NCBI GenBank assembly: GCA_902728285.1
Contig: CACVBU010000046.1
Span: forward strand, 1,109,997-1,173,996
Length of the DNA: 64,000 nucleotides
Direction: 5' to 3'
Origin: Clytia hemisphaerica
Lineage: Eukaryota > Cnidaria > Hydrozoa > Leptothecata > Clytiidae
The position numbers and the translations under genes were made by a program. Under the pieces are notes generated by a model. That model saw only the letters and a list, made by a program, of their open reading frames with translations. It was not told the DNA's origin and did not search any database. This document shows, piece after piece, positions 33,713-46,600 of the stretch. Each line of letters starts with the position of its first letter. Position 1 is the stretch's first letter.

Positions 33713-34254
33713 ATAGTTGGGGAATACTTTTACACCATTTTTGATGTTGTAGCTGCTTCTGGAAACACATTATCATCAAAATACTTCAAAATTGTATATA
33801 TTGGATTTTTTTAGCCGAAAATCGTGATTTTTGGCAAAAGTGACCGATATTTGGGAGGCTGGTGTGACACATACAGATTTTTCTGGATGCTGATTTTTGG
33901 TATATTACTTCAAAATGATGTATAGATTGATAAATAGCCAAAGACAGTTTTTAATTAACTTCCCCCCACTTTTTTTTGCTCTAGAAGTGAAAAATGCAAA
34001 AAAAGTGACATTACCGCAAAACGTGAAAAAAAACTGTGGTTTACGTGATGCTACCATTTTTGTAGGAATATTTTATTTGGATTGGTACTTGGTCTAAAAG
34101 TTGTAGAATTTAAGTAGCTTTTCAGGGATACCTTACTTTTTTTCTAAAGATTCCTAGTTCTTGAGTTATGATCAAATAACTGAACATGTCTATTTTCTGA
34201 AAAAATGTTGCGCGCTGACAGCGTGAAAATTTAAAAAGTTGCGCGCTGGAAAGG
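33713..34254. other. Non-coding right part of the piggyBac-like element
   Basis: AT-rich; the last ~55 bases carry two 'gcgcgctg' repeats. No gene seen. Confidence 0.45.
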
Positions 34255-34258
34255 TTAA

Positions 34259-35176
34259 TAGCTTTATTTAATTATAAACCTTGATGATTGAAAAATTAAA
34301 ATTTTTGGCAAACTTTGGGGAATATCTCAAAATCACACATTTCACGGATTTTGAGTTTTAATGAAAGTCCCGCCCATAATTCTATCGAAACTTGAATAGC
34401 CGAGTCGTTCATGAAAAAAAATTTCGTTTTCTTTCTATTATTTTGCTTCTTGGTCAAAATTCTGTTAAATTAATTTTGTCATACTGCGCATCAAAGCCTG
34501 GGGGACAAGGTTGCATGGCCAGCTAGAGTGTGTTGAGTGAGGAGGACGGGACTAACTGTGGTGAAATTTTAGATTGTACCTCCTCTAACTAAGGTAAACG
34601 AGTAAATATATTTTGCAAATATATATCTAGGTTCGTCACACGCCTTTTAACTTTTGATATGGCTCGAAAACATAGCTAGTTTCCAGGGCATTCTCTTCTT
34701 TTTGAAGACAAATCCCGGGGGGGGGGGGCTCGATCTCGAAAACTACACCGTATGTTCGGACAGAAATCGGGGTTTCAAAATCCGATCCCTACAGTGCACT
34801 GCAAAATTTGCTGAAAACCGACCCTGCCTGACAGTGCATTTTTCGGCCGTTTTCCCCCAAGTTTTAGCAAAGATTTTAAAATTTTTCTCAAATTAACTAC
34901 CCTTGCCTTACAGTGCACCTGGGCGTACCTAGGCTTTGTCAGAACCTCGAAAAACCTACCCTTAAGCGCCGCACGTCCGGTAGGTCATTTACCTTGAGTG
35001 CCCCCCTCCCCCCGGGAAAATATAGATATGATACCTGGAACGAGGTTGCACGAAAAGAACCAACCATCAGTACAGCAGTTTTCGCGCCAAAAAATGAACT
35101 GCAGAACTTTACTTTGTGGAGCTGATAATTTGCAGAATGAATAAAATCCCTAACTGATAATTTGCCGAACAAAAAG
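34259..35176. other. Intergenic; G-run and no supported gene
   Basis: A poly-G run near 34,718-34,728 and a 'cagtgcac(c/t)' phrase occurring at 34,793, 34,832 and 34,912 suggest old repeat DNA. No exon supported. Confidence 0.4.
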
Positions 35177-35715
35177 CGCATGTAAAGAGCGTACCAAAAG
35201 AGCGAACAAAAAGAGCAAACTAAAAGAGCGAACTAAAAGAGCGAAAGTAAAGAGCGAACTAAAAGAGCGAATTGAAAGAGCGAACTAAACGAGCGAACAA
35301 AAAGAGCGAACAAAAAGAGCGAACAAAAAGAGCAAACTAAAAGAGCGAAAGTAAAGAGCGAATTAAAAGAGCGAATAAAAGAGCGAACTGAATGCGTTCA
35401 GCGAACGGAAAGGGCGAATAAAAGAGCGCATCAAAAGAGCGAATGAAAAGAGCGCATGAGCGAATGAAAAGAGCGAATAAGCGAATGAAAAGAGCAAATG
35501 AGCGAATGAAAAGAGCGAATGAGCGAATGAAAAGAGCGAATGAGCGAATGAAAAGAGCGAATGAGCGAATGAAAAGAGCGAATGAGCGAATGAAAAGAGC
35601 GAATTAGCGAATGAAAAGAGCGAATGAGCGAATGAAAAGAGCGAACAAAAGAGCGAACCGAAAGAGTTCAGCGAACTAAAAGAGCGAATATCATGAAAAA
35701 AGAGCGTACAAAAAG
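35177..35715. repeat. Degenerate satellite built on 'aaaagagcgaa'
   Basis: Dozens of short units ('aaaagagcgaatgagcgaat' and variants such as 'ctaaaagagcgaa'), most regular at 35,450-35,640 with a ~21-bp period. Open frames through it are low-complexity by-products. It ends just before the N gap. Confidence 0.9.
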
Positions 35716-35744
35716 AGCACTTATGGCAGCTATGGCGTTCCATA

Positions 35745-35748
35745 NNNN
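35745..35748. other. Assembly gap (NNNN)
   Basis: Four ambiguous bases directly after the satellite. The true length of missing sequence is unknown. Confidence 1.
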
Positions 35749-36476
35749 CCGTTTTCCCGCCACAAATTACGTCCGGGTTCAAATATCATGTGCAAAAATC
35801 ATGTGGACGATCAATCGAAAGTCTCCACCGGCGTTTCTTTTTTGAAAGAAGACCGCTAATACCACTATCTTTCAAGTTGTTTACGGAGAAGGGTGAGAAC
35901 CACAACAAAATAAAATGGCGCATGTATGCATGCATGCATGTTCAGTTTTCAGTTTGGTGTTCACATGCAGCTGTTTTGTTTTGAGCTTGGTCAAGATTGA
36001 CGAAGAATCATTCCAAACAGCACACATCATTATGTCTACGTGAGTTTAAAGTAGCAGTTCTGATATGGATGCAGCACCACACACATAGTAATTTTGTCAT
36101 CCTGTTTCTTGCTTGTGCTGGGGGGGGGGGGGGGATTGCAGAGTCATTCGGGGTCAAAAAACAATAGCAGCTGCACATTTTTGTGTTGTTTTTACGTTAT
36201 AAGTTTTCAAGATGAAAATTATCCCAGCAAGTTTATTTCTTTATCAGAAGCAAGATACTTTTCAAATCAAATTTTGGGTGTTAGGCTATCAACAGAGTTG
36301 GGAGCTTCTGAGAATAGTACAGTATTCATTCTGGTATTTATTGCAAAAATGACTGGTTTTCCATTACAATGAGTTAAAAGTAAAAATCCACAGTATGGCC
36401 CAAACTTTGTTGGGCCATTGCTTGGCGATTTTGAACTTGATTATTAAAGTCCTCAAAAATGACCCAAAACTGGCCG
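35749..36476. other. Intergenic; nothing recognised
   Basis: Contains a (catg)n run near 35,928 and a poly-G run at 36,120-36,134. No gene recognised. Confidence 0.4.
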
Positions 36477-36494
36477 GCACATGCCCAGACGATG

Positions 36495-36730
36495 TCAATC
36501 GAACGAATCGAACGCCGAATCAATTGAACGCAATCGAATGATTGAAATTCGATTGCCGAACGCAATCGAATGCCAATCGAATATTACCGCGATTTTCTCG
36601 ATTGATTCGATTGCGTTCGATTAGTGCCTGGATTCGATTGCGTTCGATTGACTAATGTATTCGATTGATTCGATTGATTCAACTACGTTCGGTTGGCTTA
36701 TGCATTCGACTGGTTCGACTAATTGATTCT
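36495..36730. repeat. Degenerate 'attcgattg(cgttcgattg)' repeat
   Basis: Many overlapping copies of 'cgattgcgttcgattg'-like phrases in both orientations; 'aatcgaac' is the reverse of 'gttcgatt', so the region can fold on itself. Confidence 0.8.
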
Positions 36731-36836
36731 GTTGATTAACATTGATTCACCAAAATGAACTTAGCGTCATATTGGTAGCGTCATATTCAGATTCGTAGCG
36801 TCATATTCACTTTCAAATCGAAAGTGCTATCAAAAA

Positions 36837-37910
36837 GTGTTCTGGCCAACTTGGATCAAACTGTATGTGTTCCAATTATAGAACGGACGGATGCCACACC
36901 CATTGGTGACCTTTTAAAGAAAAAATGAAGTTTATGGCTATTTCCGTTCCTGAGATCGGATGCGGAACGTACTACATGGTGAAGTTTCCGAAAGTGTGGA
37001 AAAGTGGAATTCTAGTGTTCTGGCCAATTTGTTTCGAACTGTATGTGTTTCAATTATAGAACGGACGGATGCTACACCCATTGGTGACCTTTTAAAGAAA
37101 AAATGAAGTTTATAGCTATTTCCGTTCCTGAGATCGGATGCGGAACGTACTACATGGTGAAGTTTCCGAAAGTGTGGAAAAGTGGAATTCTAGTGTTCTG
37201 GCCAATTTGTTTCGAACTGTATGTGTTTCAATTATAGAACGGACGGATGCTACACCCATTGGTGACCTTTTAAAGAAAAAATGAAGTTTATAGCTATTTC
37301 CTTTCCTGAGATCGGATGCGGAACGTACTACATGTCGAAGTTTCCGAAAGTGTGGAAAAGTGGAATTCTAGTGTTCTGGCCAATTTGTTTCGAACTGTAT
37401 GGGTTCCAATTATAGAACGGACGGATGCCACACCCATTGGTGACCTTTTAAAGAAAAAATGAAGTTTATAGCTATTTCCGTTCCTGGGATCGGACGCGGA
37501 ACGTACTACATGGTGAAGTTTCCGAAAGTGTGGAAAAGTGGATTTCTAGTGTTCTGGCCAATTTGGATCAAACTGTATGTGTTCCAATTATAAAACGGAC
37601 GGATGCCACACCCATTGGTGACCTTTTAAAGAAAAAATGAAGTTTATAGCTATTTCCGTTCCTGAGATCGGATGCGGAACGTACTACATGGTGAAGTTTC
37701 CGAAAGTGTGGAAAAGTGGAATTCTAGTGTTCTGGCCAATTTGTTTCGAACTGTATGGACTCCAATTATAGAACAAACGGATACCACACCCATTGGTCAC
37801 CTTTTAAAGAAAAAATGAAGTTTATAGCTATTTCCGTTCCTGAGATCGGATGCGGAACGTACTACATGGTGAAGTTTCCGAAAGTGTGGAAAAGTGGAAT
37901 TCTAGTGTTC
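36837..37910 (+). repeat. 178-bp tandem array, six units
   Basis: 'gtgttctggccaa' starts units at 36,837, 37,015, 37,193, 37,371, 37,549 and 37,727; the next 'gtgttc' is at 37,905. Every spacing is exactly 178 bases and the units are almost identical, so the array is young. Each unit contains 'aaaaaatgaagtttatagc' and 'ttccgaaagtgtggaaaag'. Since 178 is not a multiple of three, no frame runs through the array. Confidence 0.95.
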
Positions 37911-39264
37911 GAAGATAGAGGTCAAGTCTGGATACATAGGTCGAAAGAAGTCACAGTGGAATCGTAGAAATCGCGATAAGAATTGTTACTGTATTTTACT
38001 ATTGTCAATGGTCGGTTGGTGGCTGAGTGCGACAGTTGATTTACGATAGAAATGCTGAAACTCATAAAACTTTATGTTTACAATGAGCAAATATAGAATA
38101 TCGCAATCGGTTGAAACAGAATGAAACAATATTGATAAATTACTTTAAGCGTATATGCAGTATCGAATGTTAGTGATTGTAATGAAAACTTTCGAATCCA
38201 TTCGACTTTTTGTTAATGAAGACTGAAAATTACGACAATTTACGATAATTTGAAAATCAATGAATATAAGCTGCATTAGGGATAAGCGATACATCAATTG
38301 TAATAATTTCAAAATAGAAATACATATATCCACATGTGACTTATGATATCAACCAAAATGCATACCACATATAAAGATGAATCAATTCACTTGCAATGCA
38401 CTACCATGTCAATTTCCATATTGTCTATTTTATTAACTCTGTGACAGTCTTTTTGATTTTCGAGTAGGCAAATGAAGAACAAAAAGAATACAAGAAAACG
38501 AAGAATATTATTTTGTTTTGAATCTAATAATTATGAAAACAAAAGAAAAATGATTACTGTAAAAATAGGAATAAATAATAAAAAAATTAAAATAATACAT
38601 TAAAGGCCATATCCATTACCCTGAGTATCAGAGGTTAAGTTTTCAAAGAATATATTAACCTCTGAAGACCAATAAAAGAAATTTTATCGCGCATGTGTCA
38701 ATCTAATCACTGTAGAAAAAAATCAAAGATGAAGAGCAAATATTACCATATTAATATCTAGCAGACTGTATCAGTATGCAGTTTACTATTTACGAATTCC
38801 CCAGAAACCTCCAATTGAAATGAGTTTCTTTCAAAAGAAATCTTTTACATGATCCCCAAATGTATAACAGTCATTACTAAACTTTTAATTATGGAAATGT
38901 CACTTTTATTGAATCGAAATAATAGACAAGACTCTATGTTATGATTCTCTATCACTGACTCTTTTTACAAAGCATTGATGACTTTTTTAAGTTGTGTTTT
39001 CAACGATGGGAATAAAAATATCAACTTTGAACTTCATCCAAGATCTTGGATGGTCGTCATGGTTTTGTCTTCGTTGATTGCGCGCTGAATAGAATCTCGA
39101 TTCGTCGGCACAGCGTCAAAATATGATTTTGACCTGTGCTATTTACGGTACATATCCATAGGTATGTAAGCTTCCTGACGAGATAGTAATCAATCAAAAA
39201 GAAATTAATGAAAGGCATTTTTCAACTAATTGTTCTCTGTTTTTATGAGCATGAGTCTGNGCAT
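37911..39264. other. AT-rich spacer, no gene recognised
   Basis: No inverted repeats or exons were recognised. An N at 39,260 and a repeated 'tttatgagcatgagtctg' on both sides of it (39,242 and 39,264) suggest an assembly join. Confidence 0.45.
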
Positions 39265-39268
39265 TTAT

Positions 39269-41834
39269 GAGCATGAGTCTGGTAATGTCACCCAATTAGG
39301 TGAAAAAATTTGGAAAAAATAAAGTTTTGAATTTCACTTTTATTCCTGGATAATTTTTTTATTAATGACTTCAATTTTCAGAAAACATAAGTATCAGGGC
39401 TTAATCAAACTGGCTTGGTCCATAAATTTAACCTAGAGTAGTTATAATCAGACAAATTTGCCAAAAAACTCTTTGTAGTTTACACTTTATTTGAGATAAA
39501 ATATGCATTATCTAATACTTGTCTTAGATTTCAGTTCATGGCTAATATATTAAGCTGCATTAAAAAGCAATTTTTACCCTCCAGTAGGCATATTTTCAAA
39601 TTCTGACACTTTTTTCAAAATAAAATCTAAAATACTAAAAAATATTCCCATAAAGTTTGACTTCATGAAAGAAAACTGGCTATGGTCAGGTAATTTCATT
39701 CTAGATTTGAAGGACTCATCACAAGGCTTCCAAAAAACCAAAAGTTTGCTATATTTCAGTTAGCCAATAAAAATTAGAAAATGAAACCTTGTTGGTTGCG
39801 GACATAACTTTTTGTTAAATTTGATTTAAAATCAGCAATAAACATTAAATTGAGTTATTATTTGGCTTTTAATACTTTGCTGTACTTGAACCAAAACTTA
39901 ATCATTGAAATTTGTTGTCTTGAAAGGTCTTTGTAACTATGATTTCCTGAAAATTGAAGATTTATTTGTAAAAGAGAATCCAACCATATATATTTTTTTG
40001 TTAAAATCTAATCTTAAAAGTTAAGATTTGAGCTTGACATCAACTGTTGTACATTTCATAATCATTAAATATAATTTTTCCTTGAGAGTCACTAAACTTT
40101 TTCAATAGAAAGGGTTAAATGTATAATAATGCTGTGTTGCGGACATAACTTTTTCTTCTTAGGGTAGAACCATAGAACATTATACATCATTAATTAAAGA
40201 TTTTGGAGTGTCTTTTTCTATTGCCAAAATTTAAGGAATATTATAGAGACTAAATCAATATAAAACCAAAAGATTTTGGTTTGGTTTGATTTCAGTTATT
40301 ACATGTTTTTCTTTGAAAAGAACAAAAGAAGACTTATCAATGATATTAGAACTTTCTCATATTTCTAATAGAAGAACGACCCTCTAGACTAGAGGACACA
40401 AAAAATTAAAAAAAAACAAGGAAATGCATGGTTTTTACAAAATGTAACTCTTTAGCATTGTCAAAGTGTTAGCATAACTGCTTAAGGGGGTCAAAAATCT
40501 GATAAAATACTTTAAATAGTTATGTCCGCAACATACAATTTGCTACAGAATATGACTCTGTTTTGAACTATTGGAGCAATTCTAACCAGTCTGTAAGTGA
40601 ATGTGTAGTAGATTATGTTGTGTGAACACTACACAATGAATTTAATATGCAAATTAATGCATGATTTATCCTTTATTCAAGCTCGCAGGCTCAGAACCAT
40701 CATTTTCAAAGAAACAAAAAGGTTATTTTCTGTTAAAATTTTATTTTGGACCTCAACTTGGCATCAGAGTATTTGTTTTCTATTTCTAATAGCCTAAGCA
40801 CTACTTCCATATAATAAAACATCATGCCAGCTTGCAAATACACTTTATCAGCAACATTTTAGATGAAATAGTTATGTCCGCAACATGAAATACATATGAT
40901 ATGAGGTGAAAAAACTGAAATCTTGCCAATGGAAAATTATCAGACTTTTTTCTGGTTTTAACCAACTTATAATGACCTCAAATGCAATAATTTGTCAAAG
41001 AAACCTAAAAATGGTGTTTGGGGGCTGAGAAAACTTCATGATTTGTTGCGGACATAACTTTTTGTTGCGGACATAACTAATTTTTGGAGAAACTATTTTG
41101 TTTCACCGTCTCCCAACAAATAGCCTTTGGGACTTCAAATTTGTATAAAATGACCCCAAATATGACCCTTGATATAGAAAAATGATTCAGCTGAGTAAGA
41201 ATAACTCCTTTGAAAATTTAAAGGATAAAATAATGTGCGGACATAACTCAAAATTGTGAACGGAAATCATACCCTGTTCACTTCAAAATGGAATATTTTT
41301 CAATGAAGGACAACTGGTATTTTAGTGTTACTTGGTTTGGTTCTCTAATGGATGGGAAGGGTTAAAAATCAAATAACTATAGATATTAACACTTTCACTT
41401 CTCTAGCAAATCAATTGTGTGCGGACATAACTTTGTGAACGGAAAAAGTTATGTCCGCAACTTTTTGCATTTATTCTGGGAAAAACTTCATTTTGAAAAA
41501 TCTTTTTGTAGATTTTGTTTTTCATGTCCCTTGGCTGTAATAAAAAGAAAAATTAAGTATGATCAGACATGATTGGGCCTAGATTATTAAATAATGAACT
41601 TAGACAATTTGCTAAAAACCTCATTTTCCGTTCACATTTTGATGTAAAAAGCTGTCCTGAAAAAATTGTGTACTTTGTAAAGTGAAAAAAATGACTGTTT
41701 AAGCTTGCCAGTATCAAGACTGATAAAAAACATCAGCTGGTATCATTATTGCATGCACCTAGATTTTTCACTGGATCCTTAAAGTTGAAAAGTTGACAAA
41801 ACCGAAAATGGGTGACATTAGCAGACTCGTGCTC
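39269..41834. mobile_element. Non-coding 2.57-kb element packed with a 14-bp motif
   Basis: The edges are inverted: GAGCATGAGTCTGGTAATGT (39,269, continuing CACCCA) against a 24/26 reverse complement ending at 41,834. TTAT flanks both sides (39,265-39,268 and 41,835-41,838), a possible 4-bp duplication. Inside, GTTGCGGACATAAC or a one-base variant occurs at 39,795, 40,136, 41,045, 41,064, 41,234 and 41,419, and its reverse complement at 40,519, 40,871 and 41,448. A second phrase 'gtgaacgga' occurs at about 41,258 and 41,434 and reversed at 41,625. No protein-coding frame of note. Type unknown. Confidence 0.6.
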
Positions 41835-41839
41835 TTATC

Positions 41840-42999
41840 TGATTTGAAAATTGAAAATTTTCTTCAACCAAGGGGAGGGGGTGAATGAAAAAGTACGTAC
41901 TTACCAGAGGTAACCTGAGATCAGATTGTGAATGTTTTCTGCACACCACGCTGAAGCTCTAAAGGGATGTGTGAAAACAAACAATCTGACAAATAATATG
42001 CAATCTCGAAATCGTAAGGACCACGTTCGTCTAAAAGGACTAGGAACGACAACAAAGTTGCGTGATTGTGTTTATGAATAGGGCGATGTATCAGTTTTTA
42101 AAACTTTCCGGCACACAACAAGATTCTTGTTGTAGAATTTTTGGCGAGAGGACTATTTTCCTCAGATGTATAATTTTCAAGCGCCTTTAGAGGTTTACCG
42201 TGCGCGTAAGAAAATTATGAACATCTGTTATCAGGTTAACCAGAGGGGGCTATAGCCATTTGGGTACGCTTGCATACAGGGGGAGAGTGTACTCGATTTT
42301 CGACATTTTAGTGCGTACGTACTATGTGGACAGCCCCCTGATGCAAGTTACCCGATCTCACGGTAGAATACTTTATTTTGATTAAATTTTGAACAAAATT
42401 AGATTTAATTTTGCGAGTCAGAAATATCTCAGGCGTTTTCGTGAGTTTTAATTTTGCGAGAAGGGCAAAAATTTGGAAAACCGCAAAATTTATATAAAGT
42501 CACGAAAGTTAATCCGATTAAACTAAAGTAAAAGAAAATAGCAAAAGAACAAAGAGGAATTATCTATGGCCACCGTTTCGCAACCATGGGGAATCATGAT
42601 TTTACGGAAATGGGAATCCTCATATTGAATAAAGCATCTTCTGAAAATTCCATTCTTCCCCATAATTATGCGAAAATGAAAAACAAAGAAGCTTTCGTTT
42701 TTCTGATCGTCTTTTTAATCTGCCATGAAGTGTTATAAAATTCCTTATAGAATGAAACATTCTCCTACGAAGAGACTTCAAAAAAATGATGTATAGTAGA
42801 AAAAAGTTGTTACAAAGTACATCATTATATTTTCACAATTTCGTAAACTACGTCACAACCACGGAGCGCTGACTTTTAGATAAAAAGAAATTTTACCTGG
42901 TCGGTGGATGGGAAACATTTTTGGACCTACCTGGAGGTCCTGTAAATTAACCAACGTCTGTCCATTCAATCATTCGCTTGTTACCAGCTTTACCTGAGA
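41840..42999. other. Intergenic; dispersed repeat pieces
   Basis: 'tgatgcaagttaccc.atctcacggta' at about 42,339 matches a phrase near 3989. 42,710-42,900 matches 15,230-15,390. No gene recognised. Confidence 0.5.
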
Positions 43000-43002
43000 T
43001 AG

Positions 43003-43560
43003 TAGTAGAGACCAATGGTGCATAATTTTGATGGAATTGTGCACATTTGGCTAAAAGCATGAAATTTGGCACAGACCGAGTTTGGACCTTAATAAACGAT
43101 TTTAGCCCGGGACCCACTCGGATTTCCCCTTTTTTACCCAATTTTGGGCCAATTTATGATGACGTCATCAGGAAAATTTTGGCTTAGAAGTCATCTCTGC
43201 AAATATGGTCATATCATACATCGTTGGATCGGAAATTCAATGTAGATTTCAAAAAAGGATTATCTCATACCATGAAAATCATGCCAATAAAAGTTATTCA
43301 TTCCCAAAGTGAGTGATGACGTCATCAACTTTTTTTGGATTGGAGGGCATCTTTGCAAATATAGTCATATTATATACCGTTGGATCGGAAATTCAACGTA
43401 GATTTCAAAAAAGGATTATCTCATACCATGAAAATCAAGCCAATGAAAGTTATTCATCCTCAAAGTGAGTGATGACGTCATCGATATTTTTTTGGGTTAG
43501 AGGTTGTCTTAGAAAATATGGTCATATTATATACCTTTGGATCAGAAATTCGATCTAGAT
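43003..43560 (+). repeat. Left arm of Academ-like copy 2, with tandem units
   Basis: The outer ~150 bp are unique. Then three units carrying 'ggatcggaaattcaa' and 'gattatctcataccatgaaa' follow, with the palindrome at 43,157, 43,314 and 43,470. Confidence 0.85.
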
Positions 43561-43608
43561 TGGAAAAAAGGATAATCCTATATCACTAAAAACAATAAAA
43601 CCAGAAAT

Positions 43609-46600
43609 TTGGACATGGTGGAGACCGTATCAAAGCTTGGTTTATGCATTAGCAAGCACCGGTTATCAAACCTCTCTATTGCAATGGGAAATAAAGTAAT
43701 AGAACTGGATGAATTTGACAGGGTTGTATTGCCTACCAGCTTAATACTTGGTATTTTCTCAACGGCATCCATTGACAATCTAGATATTGCAATTAAATCA
43801 GCATTAGCTACAACATCTTTCCATGGGACTGCGGCTTCTATCAATCAACATCCTAAAGCCATTGGTCAAGGTTTTCCGAGGAAAGCTCCTAGAGTTGAAA
43901 AAATTCAGTCCGAGACACTGAAGAATCTCCCAACATCATATACTGACGTACCTCCTTTTCATTTACCAAGTGAAGTTAAACCTCCTGCATTTCAAAAGTC
44001 TAATGTTCCAAAACAAGACTCGGTGGCTGATCAAACGAAAGACAAGAAATGGTTAGAGAATCCAGAACAGTTATCATGGGCAGTCTATCATTCAAAAGAA
44101 CGAAACCCAGCAACCTGTAAAGATATCTCAGCAATGTTGCCAATTTTTCGTGATGATTCAAAGTCGCCAGCTACAATCAAACATCTACTCAATGTTCTCA
44201 TTCATTTTATCAGCTTCTTAAATCCAGGTCAACCTGCTGTTATTGGGCTCGACCAACCGCTATTTGCACTTGCTAAAAGGATTCAATGGTATCAGCCATC
44301 ATTATATGGTGAAAAGAAGCTGGTGTGTTGATGCTCGGAGCACTTCACATTGAAATGGTCATGTTGAGTTGTTTGGGTGATTGGCTTGAGGATAGTGGCT
44401 GGACTATTGTCGTCTCCAACAGTGGTATCTCGTCATCTGGAAATGACTCCTTATTAACTGGCCACGATGTTGCCCAAACAAAATATGTGCATCAAGTAAC
44501 TGCTATGGCCTTGCATCGCCTAATGAAATCAGCATATGACAACAGGACACCAAAAAATGCGAACACTTTTGAAATTTGGAGAGCCGAGATGGAAAAAGAA
44601 ACCCACAGTTCAAATTTTGGTCAATTGCTTTGAAGATGGAAATGGATTATCTTACGTTTCTACGCTCCATTCGGTCTGCTGATTTCAAACTCTACGTCGC
44701 ATCATTAAAAAAGTTTTTGCCATGGATCTTCCTCTTCGACCATGTCCATTATGCTCGTTGGCTAACCATTCATCATCACGACATGGAAGTTTTGAAAGAC
44801 ACAAATCCTCAAGTATACGAAGAGTTTGTGACAAACGGAAACTTCGTTGTGAACAGAAACTCAAAAACCGCTTCTCTAGCATGGGTCTGATCAACGCCAT
44901 GAACAACTGAACAAAGATGTCAAAGGTTTGTATAAAGTATCAAAATTTTAAGGACCTTTTTGGTGCTATGTTTAAGTACGACACATTTAGTTTTTTTCAC
45001 CTCGCTAAAGTGATTTTGAATTTATTTAAAATTTGATTGAATATAAAGGGTTTTGAAAAATGGGCAAAGTACTCTTTCTCTTTAATCCAGGAAGCGGCGG
45101 GTTAGTTGGTTTGACAGAAGATGAGGACAAGTTTCGACGCTGGCAGATTTGTAGTCCAGAAGTGGCTCGAGCAGTCTCAGAATTTGAGGAGATTACAGTC
45201 CTTAAAGAAAACGAGCATTCCGTTTATAATCACCACGAAGATTCAGAAGCGTTCAAGAAAAAGTTTCGAACGGATGTTGACAAGCTTTCCACTGAAATAA
45301 CGCAACTGGGAAACCCTTTCAACAGCACAAGTTGTGACGATTCCAAGGAGCTGATTCAATTAGGAAATAAAGATGTGATGAATGAGGAAACAGCAAAGAA
45401 AGTTTTTGAAGTTGAGAAGATTGGAAAAGACCAGTTTGAGGAGTTTCAAACCACAAGAATTTTCAGTCAAACAACATCGATTGATTCTCCCATTACAAAA
45501 AACAATATTATCATTTTCAAAACATCTTGCACTACTCTCGGGTACCTAATAGCCGGGGGGTTTGGAATAAGCAGGGGGGTTGGAAAAAATATCAAAATTT
45601 AATAAGCGGGGGGGTTGGAATAAAAATGTCCTGGGTGGAAAATGTTCGAAAAGGAGGCTGATACAGCAGAATTAGGGCAAAAGAGGGAACTTTTAAAAAC
45701 TTTTTCCCAAAAATCAATAAGCGGGGGGGTTGGAATAAGAATGTCCTGGGTGGAAAATTTTCGAAAAATTAATTAGCGGGCGCCCCCCGGCTATTAGGTA
45801 CCCGAGAGTAAAGGGAAATCAAGCAAGGCAGAAACGAAAGAATTAAAGATGCACCTCCGGCTGTTCTCACAAATGTACATTGCCACACAAATCAGAGGAG
45901 GTGACCTTGATGAATTCTTCCAACATGAGACCCTTCCATATCCGCCAGCATTGTCAAAAGGTGGACAAATGCGTTCGGGAATTAAATCTGACCTGGCTAA
46001 GTGTGTTCAACCAGCAGAAGTTGTATCCTCTCCTCCTGAAGTTGATGGATCAGTGCTTGAAGGATCAGTCATCGTCAATATGACCAAACCAAAGAAGAAT
46101 CAAAGATTCCAAGATTATTGCAAACAATCCTTCTATCCTCAGGTCAAGAAGCTTCAAAATGAATACAGGTCTCAACGTGTGGATGTCGTTTTTGACACAC
46201 ATCAGGATCTTAGTCTTACAGCAGCAACACGAACGAAACGGGGAAAAGGAATTCGTCGGAAGGTTCTAGATGATTCCATCGCACCAACAAACTGGAATGG
46301 ATTCCTTCGTTTAAACCAAAATAAAACCGAGCTGTTCGCCTATCTTTCCAAAGAGCTGATGTCGTGTACCGACGATGAAACAGTGCTTACATGTGCTTAT
46401 GCTACGACTTGCGTCACCAGTAGTGGTCAGATGGCATCATCATTTATTTCACCATGCAACCACGAAGAGGCAGACACAAGAGTGTTTTTGCACGTCAACG
46501 ACATGTCTCTGCAAGGTCACACAAAGATAACTATTCGCACCGTGGACACCGACGTCTTAGTTATAGCTATATCCATATTTGCTCGTTTGCATGCTCAACT

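Larger units (their letters stand above)
27516..34254. mobile_element. piggyBac-like TTAA-flanked element holding a LINE and a small gene
   Basis: TTAA at 27,512-27,515 and 34,255-34,258 flanks inverted ends CCTTTTCAGC (27,516) and GCTGGAAAGG (ending 34,254). Subterminal direct repeats differ on the two sides: 'cggcggacgagtatagtcgt' twice on the left, 'gcgcgctg' twice on the right. TTAA duplication with short CCTTT-type ends is the piggyBac pattern. No piggyBac transposase is recognisable. Some 5.4 kb of the interior is a LINE, leaving ~1.3 kb of original element. Confidence 0.65.

Noticed and set aside
35363..35782. Open frame rich in SFAHSLF repeats
   Set aside because: A translation of the short-unit satellite that also runs across an N gap.
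36837..37910. CRISPR-like array
   Set aside because: The whole 178-bp unit repeats without unique spacers, and the context is an animal genome.
45060..45602. Separate gene starting MGKVLFLFNPGSGG
   Set aside because: The ATG lies in an intron; the true sequence enters at 45,091 from the exon ending at 44,925.
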